From: Sinohyriopsis cumingii
Lineage: Eukaryota > Mollusca > Bivalvia > Unionida > Unionidae
Assembly (NCBI GenBank): GCA_028554795.2
Contig: CM068838.1
Span: 90,454,974 to 90,518,973, forward strand
Length of the DNA: 64,000 nucleotides
Direction: 5' to 3'
A model generated the notes under the pieces. That model had not been told where the DNA came from and searched no databases. It saw only the letters and a list, made by a program, of their open reading frames with translations. The position numbers were made by a program, and so were the translations under genes. Of the stretch, positions 51,920-64,000 are shown piece by piece (positions within the stretch are counted from its first letter, which is position 1; each line of letters opens with the position of its first letter).

Positions 51920-52075
51920 GCACACCGGAAAGTCATGCTATATATTTGTTACTTGTGAACGTATTCGTGGGCAGTACGCTATATATTGTTCCCGTGGCCG
52001 TATTCACGGGCAGAATGCTATATGTTTGTTCTTCGTGAACGTGTTTTTGGGCAGTTACTTTGTCATCTTCAACCT
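51920..52075. repeat. Short tandem repeat, unit about 50 bp
   Basis: Three imperfect units share GTGAACGTATTCGTGGGCAG, then ATGCTATATGTTTGTTC-like sequence (near 51955, 52000 and 52036). Confidence 0.55.
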
Positions 52076-52290
52076 AAAGGTCAAAACTGCCCATGAAATT
52101 TATATATCTGCCCACGAACCGAAAACATGAATAGGACTATAACATAAGTGTATATACTTATTTTCAACATATACATAATTACTATGTAAGAAATACAACC
52201 TATGTATATGTATTTTGATTTGAAATGTAAACTATATCATGTCCTTCCCGTAAACCCACTTTCGGGATGACTGCCCACAACGCACCTAAA

Positions 52291-52321
<31 letters not shown>

Positions 52322-55300
52322 CCTAGAGAAAATATCTGAGGCAATATTGTATTATAGCAAAAGTTTTCTTTATATTCACACATTTCTTCACTTCGACGAA
52401 TGAAATATACATTTTTGATTATCCTATGACACCTAATTCATCGAGACAAATTCATTTCGTGTCGACAAAACATTTCCATTAGGTGTGAAACAAATCAAAG
52501 CTATGTCATATATTATGTCAAACAGGAATAAAGAGAGGTGGTTGTTTCTTAATTACTGCATAGTTGTTATGATAAAAGTATGATTGATGAATCTACGTTA
52601 ACCTAAACTAATTGAAATGTTTTCATGATTGATATGCTTTATTATAGTTTATATGATCATACTCACCAACAGCCATTGAGTTAGATATGAAGAGAATCAA
52701 ACAGGTGAGGAAATTCAAGACTTCCATCATTCGCAGACTTAGTGGAATGGGTTTCCAAAATAGTGAAATGAAGGCAATGTATTTGTATTTGTCCAGTATT
52801 CCAAATACGTGTCTGCACTAGGATGAACGTTAGTAATGAATGATTAAATATATACTAGTCGCAAGGGAGATGAGAAACGTCGATTTCAGTCAATAAATGG
52901 GATGGCATGTTGATATGGCTGCGCCAATTTACCCATTATAATTGCTTGACCATTTGAACTTATTTCGTTATAGGCAACCATATTGATTTGCAAATATCTG
53001 ATTCTAAAGGCCTTGAAGAAGCTACATTTCTGCACCTGCATGCTCAGGTCCATATTTATTTATTTTGTCACTCTTGGTATTTATTCAGTATTGATATTAG
53101 TGCTTGATTTGATTTGAAACATTTCTACTGAACTTTGAAAGGTTATCATTAAACACTATTTAATTATAACCGTTGATAGAGTGCTGGTAACTAACTAGGG
53201 TTGTAATAACTTTGTGTGCTGAAATGACTCATATTCATACCAAGAAAAATAGATATTCAAAACATCTGCAGTCACGGTTTTAATAGTTTGTAACTTCTCT
53301 TGCCATAACCTACATTACATACAAAACAATGGTCAGCATTTGTACATAAAGTTCAAGAATAAAAGAAATGATTTAACAAAACGTATACTACGAAAGTTGG
53401 TAACTTTATAATAGCTTCCTTTGGTTTTGGAAATTATTGTTTTTGTTTTTCTTTTCTATTCTCTCGCTTTCTCATATGCATTTAATTTCCATGGGTACAT
53501 CGGTGAAAAGTAATATTTTCATCTTGACTAATTGTTATAATACTCGCTTGGTCAGTAGAGATTTTCCGGGCTATCATTTATATAAATTTGTAGAACATAT
53601 TCTTCCCAATCAATTCCGTCTGACGGATGCGTTCATTCCTGACACAAAATGTGCTTTAGGGTGTGTCGTAAAGGGACAAACATAACAATGCACTTATAAT
53701 CTTTTCTTTGCTAACAAACTTAAATCAGACCATCCGTGACAAACATAATTCAAAATAGGTACTGGAAGCCTCCTCAAATGATACGAACTGACTGAAGACT
53801 TGCTGTAATGTATGAAACGAACTAACTCCAGACTTGTTTTAATGCATGCAATAAGCTAACTCAAAACGTGTTGTATATCTCATATTAGCATTCATGACCA
53901 AACGACTAGTGCCTGCTTTTAAAGTATGCTCGTAGGAATTATGAAGAACAGACACAAGAAGTTTTGTAATACATGCAGTTAATAATAATAAAGAACAGAG
54001 ATTGATATCATGTTTCTCCAAATCAACAGAATGTGCTCTAGGGCGAGGAAAAATCATTGAGTCATTGTCGCGCACCCACCACCTCAAAAAATAATACAAA
54101 CAATATGAATCCATGCATTAATTGCTCACTTTCCTGACGTGTATTGGCTGAATTGCAGGTAATAAAGTTCATCGCTTTAAACAGTTTTGTATCTAGCTCT
54201 TTTGGCATTTTAAGGGATGGAATCGATCAGACATAAGATAATTCTTAAAATGCTTATACTTGTATCCAATCTTTTCTCGCGTCACATGTACATTACAAGC
54301 AAATTATACATGACAGAAATGTTTGCATTTTCTAAATAGCAACGTCATATAGGCGGAAGAGGGACAACTTCCAGCTGTTTGCTGTTTTTGCATGAATGTG
54401 TATGTAACTTATCAAATTATAATTTAAAATAAAATAATGCAATAAGTTTTAATGAACATATTTAAGCCAGGTTTACCATGTGCTGCTATATCAAATGTTA
54501 TTGTTACAATATACATTGTTCTATTTTGCAAACCTTCATACAATAATTAATTTTAAAGAGAGTAAATTATGCCAGTGCCAGCTTTGAAAGAATGCTTGCG
54601 TATAGTTATGCTATCTCATATTTTATAATCCTAGTGTAAAGCTAATGCCAATATCTCCAAATGATTTATGTGCACATTCATTGAAATAAGCAGCTTCATA
54701 ATTAGCATGAAGATATCTCGTTCACATGAATATGAGCAAGTAAAAGGTTGTATTGCAACACAGTTAAAGTTGATTTCTCCTTTTCACAAGAACGCTATAA
54801 AATGGGGACCTAATGTTAATTTCCCTTTGGATCCCAAGTGCCATATCATTTTCAGTTTAGTCCATTATATCCAACTCATCCGAAGTGTGCAGCAGTTTAT
54901 CAGTTTTTCCTTTCCTCTATTAAGACATTCTCTCAAATTGTTTTTCTCCTCATATATTGTTTTAATGTGTTTTCTCATCAACAAATGGTTCCTTTCATAC
55001 GAAGTTTTTTGTTTATGTCTTTTACTTTGCATTATGAATTCGTTGTATGTCCTAATATGATTTTATGATATTTTATCTTTGTTTCGTAGGGTTATTGGTG
55101 AAACCGAAATTATAAAGCCACACAGGTTCCAATTTGGTATCTTGTGAAAAGCTAGGTCAATATAAGAAAAAGAAGATCCACTGATCAATCGGCTGTTGAA
55201 GTGTTGTAATGAGTGACTAAGTTCTCCCTCCTAATTCATATCGACATAAGACTATTCATCTGAGAAATATTAAAACTGAAATTTTTATAAGTTTTGATAT

Positions 55301-56330
55301 TTTTCAAAAATAGTCCTCTCATGGCCCATGAATTAGCAAAGACCAAACTCAACTAGTCATTACTTTACTCGACCAAAAAGAGAACTTAAGGTTTTATAGA
55401 AATACAAACTAAATAAAAATACACCTTGATGTTAGAGGTCAGACTCTCTTGACCATACATGGAAATCGGTTTCGAGCTAAATCTTATAGTACTTATACCA
55501 TTGACAATAAAATAAATGACTAAAATTACATCATTAACACCCCCGGAGGTGGAAACCGAAACTTTATGATAACAAAGTATAACAAAGGTGGAAACTATGG
55601 AATGAAATCTGACTGTAGTGACATCGCTTTAACCAATATTGGGAATTCAGAAATATTAAACAATCTGGCCATAGGTTTTCACATCTATAACCAGAAGAAT
55701 AGATTAAACCAAAACAGCCAGTACATGAATATGAGCACTTTCAAAACGAAAAAATAATATCTATCATAAGGTTGAGATTGCAGCTTCTCAACTAAGACAA
55801 TTTAGAAAAAGAAAATTAATATTGACAAGATAAAGATTTTATAGGAAGAAGTAAGAGTAACTGGTGTTCATCCATGTTCACGATGCTTTGTGGTTTCTGA
55901 ACCAGATGACAGCTGACGTGTACAAGTTAAGGTCAAAGCTGTGCTTGAATTCCCTGTGCCTATCATCAAAGAGCACCTGATGTGATATTTTAGGCATAGC
56001 TGGATATTCTGTGAACTATTGTTTAAATTTTAGTCAAATGTTAAAGAGGTCTGTTGGCACAAATGATGTAGGAGCTGATGGAGTATATATTCACAGAGAT
56101 GAAAAGGGTGTGGATCACCCAGAGTCATATGTTTAAACAGGCGCTAGAAAATTCAAGGAATAGTTGACTTTGATATTCGGTTTGCAACATAAGTGCATTT
56201 TAGTTCAGCTTCTCCATCGATAATTACCAACCCTTTACGTTTTTCATCAAGATGAAAAAAGAAATCGGTGCTTGATGAGATGGAGTTTGATGCTGCCGGA
56301 AATACACATTACACAAACTCGCACACAAAC
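52076..56330. other. Unannotated host DNA
   Basis: A TA microsatellite lies at about 52297-52320. The longest open frames (such as 54668-55060) are hydrophobic AT-driven translations without family signatures. No gene is supported. Confidence 0.4.
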
Positions 56331-58780
<2,450 letters not shown>

Positions 58781-58784
58781 CTCT

Positions 58785-59315
58785 TAAAGAATATCTTTAC
58801 CTTGATCATTGGTAGATCTTTGTTTATCTAAGACAGAATATCTTTACATTGATTATTGGTATATCTTTGTTTATCTACGACAGAATATCTTTACATTGAT
58901 CATTGGTAGATCTTTGTTTATCTAAGACAGACTATCTTTACCTTCATCATTGGTAGGTCATTGTTTAGCAAAGACAGAATATATTTATCTTGATCACTGA
59001 TAGCACTTTATTTATCTAAGACAGAACATCTTTACCTTGATCACTGATAGCTCTTTGTTTATCCAAGACAGAATATCTTTGCCTTGATCATTGGTAGATC
59101 TTTGTTTATCTAAGACAGAATATATTCACCTTGATCATTGACAGCACTTTGTTTATCTTAGACATATTATCTTTACCTTGATCATTGATAGCTGTTTGTT
59201 TATCTAAGACTGAATATATTTACCTTCATCATTGGTAGACCTGTGTTTATCTAAATCAGAATATCTTTACCCTAATCATTGATAGCTCTTGATCAGTGCC
59301 TGCTCTTTGTTTAGC
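58785..59315. repeat. Minisatellite, 47-bp unit, about 11 copies
   Basis: The unit is CTTGATCATTGGTAGATCTT followed by TGTTTATCTAAGACAGAATATCTTTAC, repeated head to tail with about 5-15 percent variation. Two unit types alternate irregularly (GGTAGATCTTTG and GATAGCTCTTTG or GCACTTTG). Confidence 0.9.
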
Positions 59316-62300
59316 TAAGACAATTACTAAACGTCTTGTTGAAATTAAGACAAAAGAAAGTTAAATAATAGATGTAAATAATATTTTAACTTGCTAGAAA
59401 AAGCGGAGAGCTTAGTTCTCTTAATCAAACCTTTGAAAGATCCCAGATCAAACAAGTGGGTTTATTCACCTTAGCATATGTATAATTCTGAGCCGACAAT
59501 GGCACAATTTTCGATCAAATTCCCCACGACTCGAAATGGTCAGATACGTTAATGGATTTATTCTAACCTTATTATTATGAATATTGTGCAAATTAGGAAT
59601 AGCGTATGTGGTGAAGTATTTACATCAGATTAGATCGTAAGAAATCATATAAAAGGGCATACCGATGACAAATGTGAAGAATGCTGTAAGTTGTAGATGT
59701 TGTATTTAAGGCCGTGTACACATGTCACATTGACCGTCTTCAACAAATAAATACATGCATACAACTTTTTTGCAAGATCAACATTATGTAACTGTAAACC
59801 ATTTGTACTTGTCAAGTGCATTTGCATATAACATTATGCGAGGAGATAGCGCATCCCCTCCTTGTACGTTTACGTTTCTCTCATTTTGCTATGTTTCCAC
59901 TTTGAATCCAATTCTAATAATATTTAGAAAACAATTTAAAAGATGAATTTTCTTCATAAAGAATGTATTATTTACGTGGGTTTACCATATATGGATGATA
60001 TGTTCAAATATTTGTAATCTGTAGTATTGATGCTCAGTTGTAGTATATTGTATTGTAAACTATCTTCACCTATTAGTACTATATACTTTGAATGTCGATA
60101 AAAAAAACAATATACAGATGTTCTCCAGCCTTAAGGTAATAATCCAGTAATTTCGTCGCTGTTATTAAATTTTTAATGTTTAATATGTATTTTGCATACA
60201 GTTCATTGTGAAACGTGTTTTATTTTTGTCATTCATTAAATAGGAGAGGACATTTTTACTACTGTGTGTATTTGGCTATTCAAAATTATTCTATATTTAG
60301 CCATATTCAGGAAAATCTGTCTATGAATGTTTGTTCCCACAACCTTTCAATAGGATTCATCTCAGCCGATTCGGAAGCTGTCATACAGTTGGATTCGAGT
60401 GAAGATCCAACAACCAAAACCAACAAAGGTTTCTCCATCCCTTGCGACAGTTCGAAATTCTTAGAACATAATAGCAAGGTAGACTAGTAACATCCAACAT
60501 TAACAAAAACATATTAGTCTCATACAGAAATGTTTGATACTAACTGTTGACATTACAATACACTGTAGAGATCAATTCAAAGGTAAATTTTGAGCAGTCC
60601 ATCTTTACCGTTTTATTTAGCCTGAAGCAACTGTCAATAGCACAATAGCAGTCATCCTGTTTTGCCAAGAAAGCACGTAAATATTTCAAACTTTTATACT
60701 AAATTGCAAGCTGCAATGTAGCGAGTGTAGCAAACATCTCATATTTGGTCACTTTCCAGGACCATGCTTATGAATGAACAACTGAGTAGCCATAAATACC
60801 ACGTTTCTTGTAAGATTTTAAACACTTTGAATATGCACTTACATGATCACGATCAAGTATACGTTCGATAGTGAGCGTGGTTCACGTATACTACTGAGGT
60901 GAACATACAACTGCTTGGATGAATTTGTAACTACTTTCGTGGGTGTATTCTTCATGCAGCTTTGAGTAAACATGGTCAAGAGACATTAATTATAAACAGG
61001 TTAACAGAGTATTATTACGCGCAAGATCTGCGCATATTAATCAAATTCAGATCAGGTAGATCTGGTGTTCAAATCGTATTTATTTTAATATTTTCTATGT
61101 CACAATGCCGTCTTCCGTCTCTTAATAAAAGCAGTGTGAACAAAATGTGACAAATGATGACATGTGATATTTGGACTCTTAGATTTATGGTTGCACGAAT
61201 TTATAACGCATGCGCAGTCATGCAAACCTGATCTAAAATTTGGGAATACAAGATGGATATTTTACAATAGGAAAACGTAAATACTGCACTTTAGGGATTA
61301 GAAATAATAATTTTCACGGAATTGGAAATATTTTAAGAGAAAATATTACTTGCAATTGACCATAACATATTTGAATTGTAGCAATTAAGGATCGTACAAT
61401 TAGGAAATTATCAATATATGTTAGTAAGGAATTGTTTATTTTCCATTATAGAATTTTATCTAATACAAAGGTATCACTGTGAAATGAAACATATCCAAAA
61501 TTATATTGCAGTTGGAGAACAAATATTGGCATGTTTCGCATTGTTTAAGTTGGAAAGTAAGCCAGATTTACTTTGTTAAATAGAGTTTGTCAGTTGCTCG
61601 CGCTGACATTATATTGTTCGTGAAACATGTAATTATATGTTTATCACATGCATTGTTAGGGGTTCTATGGAAATGTGTTCATGTTATGTATTTGATTTAA
61701 TTTATATATGATGTAATTTAATTTTTGTAGGCTTTATTGTTTTAAAATTTCATTATACGTCAATGTAATGTAATTTTGTTTACAAGGAATTTAATATTTT
61801 CCAGAAAATTGAGTTTGACCTGAATCTTGTCATAAACATCTAATAATATAAACACTGTTTCTATTTTGATTTATTTCCGACATTGATTCAAAAATCACTG
61901 AGACAAGTGAACAATTTTCATTTTTTTGTTTTATTCTTGAGTAAAAATGATCGGATTTTATCAAGATCATATTGGGAGTACGTGATTTTAGATTATAAAC
62001 AGCCATATTTCGAAATTATATGTTTTCCGAAATTGCGCAGTAGTTAGATACGTTAGTAATGTTCAGAGAGATATTTTTCAGTTTGGGCTTAATAACACTT
62101 GATATCAAGGCGTTCGTTTTGTTGTGACCAGCTTCGAGGTACATTTTAATGTTTATTCAAATTAGTTGGATTCTAAAAGATTAGTTCTTTTTTCCTGAAC
62201 AAATTTGAGTGCTCACACAGAATTCTTGGACAAAGACATTTCTCTACATTTTATTGAGAAATTCAAACAACGGAATAGTATTGTTTGTGAATCAATAAAG

Positions 62301-64000
62301 CACTGTAGACACAACAGCACGATACAGACTACAGCATACGTCATTGCTTTCTATTTTGGATTTTTCGTCAGGACTCGAGCTCAAATTTCATTAGAACATT
62401 TCATTACTAGGACTTCTGAATTTCAATTGGCGGATGATTCTTAGATTATTTTTGGATTTGATTCTTAACAATGTAAGTTCTTATTTTATTTTTTTCATTT
62501 TTACAGCGTTTATCAAGGGAAATAAATGTATTTGCTAAATTTGTCAAAGCTTGTTGTTTTCATTCTTTCTTTTGTTACTGTTTACTATAGCCTAACCACG
62601 TAACATAAGAGGTAGACTAATACAAGCCATCATCAGCAAGAATGAAGTATTATTGTTTAAGATTGTTTAAAGATATTGTTTTCTGACCCGAATTAATTAT
62701 TTTTTTTCCAATACTCATCGTTGCATTGGGATTGATGTCTTTACGTCATTAACTCCAGGACGTAATTATTATCAGAATTAAAAGGGCCTTATCATACATA
62801 GATAATAATATCAGACATATGTGTATATGATAAATAATTTAAGAAAATGGCCTACCAACGGCGACCAGTCTCAATATTTATCTTTGCGTTTGCATGAATT
62901 AAACAAAAAATTCTTATATTTTTGAAAGGAAATTCATCAAGGAATATATCCTTACAGCAGCTTGGATTTCTCGAATGTTTATCGGAGCGTGGAGCCCCAT
63001 TACATGCTCTTACTCTAATATGTACGTGCTAACCGTAAGCTTCGTCAAACAATGAATAGCCCAGATTAGCATCAAACCGACCACGCATACTAATTGCTGA
63101 TTATCCTTAGCAAAATGTGTGGAACGTTTGCATTATTCCCATCAGTGTCTTTTTAGCAAAACCGTATAGTCCAGTTCAACCAAATTTATGAGCGACGTCA
63201 CATTTCGTGCATACGATTTTCCATAGACCTAGTCAGGCATATTTGTCTCCGAGCAATTATCGTTTATAAAGTTGCAAATGCTCCGATTGTTAGCAGTTCA
63301 TCACGGTATGGTTCAGTTTTATAAGATATGTTTGTATTGATTTTGCTACTAAAATACTGCAAGTCATAGTTTCTACGGTAATAATTGAACTTTTGTACCT
63401 CTCACAAGGGCACAAATGTAAATACGTGCCGTCATTGCCAACCTTTCGCTAACGCTGTCAGATTTCAAAGGTCAGATACGGATTTTCTCCATACGTAACT
63501 TGTACCTCTGACATGGGCCCTAATGCAAACACACGGCGTCATAATCGATTGCAAAGTTTAGACAGGGCTTTTCTCCATATGTGACCTTAGAGTGACAATC
63601 TTTCGAAATGTTGCATCTTTTTTTTAGCTTTTGATAAACCAAACAGTAGGTGAGATATGATCATAGAATACATGCTATTATTGTTATTGCCATTGTACCG
63701 CAAATTACTAGAAACCTTAGATATAAACTAATAGTCTTTGAAACATTCCATTGAGGCACTTTTAGAGAAGGTTTACGCATTTCAGTTTTAGCAAAAGCAA
63801 ACTTAGTGTTTAGATAGTAATTCGATCATCATAAGGGAAAAAAGTATCATATATTAATCTCGAACTCCGTCAAAAAATGGCAACGAGCTGACTTTGGGGA
63901 TGCCTTTATTGTTACTACTCTTGTGGGTCACCCAAGGTCTGATTAAAGAAAGAACATTTCAACTGACGACTATGTAGCACTGAAGAACAACGTGACATTA
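59316..64000. other. Unannotated host DNA
   Basis: No gene, RNA or clear mobile element was recognised. Open frames are short. The region may hold introns or intergenic DNA. Confidence 0.4.

Noticed and set aside
54668..55068. Hydrophobic protein gene (130 codons)
   Set aside because: The composition follows AT-rich DNA, two overlapping frames look alike, and there is no family or splice support.
58785..59315. CRISPR-like array
   Set aside because: Repeats are directly adjacent with no unique spacers of constant length, and the context is animal nuclear DNA. It is a minisatellite.

Overview
The window looks like nuclear DNA of an invertebrate animal, most plausibly a mollusc or other lophotrochozoan. 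It is AT-rich and gene-poor, with intron-like splice signals, tRNA-derived SINEs, non-LTR retrotransposon fragments, MITEs, a satellite array and microsatellites. The host group is an inference from repeat style, not a proof.

Layout. 1-2533: SINE and fragmented LINE debris, including two LINE 3' ends in opposite orientation. 2533-5490: diverged satellite array of about 362-bp units. 5690-12000: a second SINE family, a degraded L1-like LINE carrying a nested MITE with its 8-bp target duplication, and a second MITE. 12000-18000: mostly featureless host DNA. 17985-24810: a decayed virus-like (Polinton/adintovirus-type) element. It has a compact divergent gene pair whose two transcripts would each end in a histone-type 3' stem-loop, a zinc-knuckle gene, a protein-primed family B DNA polymerase broken by several stops and frameshifts, and a BIR (inhibitor-of-apoptosis-like) gene. 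25310-26850: a CR1/L2-like LINE. 27313-29952: exons of a DUF4806-like gene. 30590-37084: SINE, degenerate repeats and unannotated DNA.

37091-51643 is the main feature: a complete, apparently young 14,553-bp Polinton/Maverick with about 216-bp, nearly identical terminal inverted repeats and an exact 6-bp target duplication (TATCAG). It encodes a packaging ATPase, a zinc-ribbon ORF overlapping a phospholipase A2 ORF, an integrase, a fused family B polymerase-SF1 helicase, a Cys-rich protein, an HNH endonuclease, and a minus-strand virion block (minor capsid-like, membrane protein, coiled-coil fibre-like protein, adenain-like protease, pX-like protein, major capsid, pVI-like protein, large low-complexity protein). 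These suffice in outline for integration, self-replication, capsid assembly, maturation and membrane penetration. Three features stand out: the polymerase-helicase fusion, two ORFs (PLA2 and protease) that lack an ATG and lie in the -1 frame downstream of A-runs in the preceding gene, and the contrast with the unrelated decayed element 13 kb away.

51650-64000: host DNA with short tandem repeats, a long AT/GT microsatellite and a 47-bp minisatellite. No gene is recognised there.
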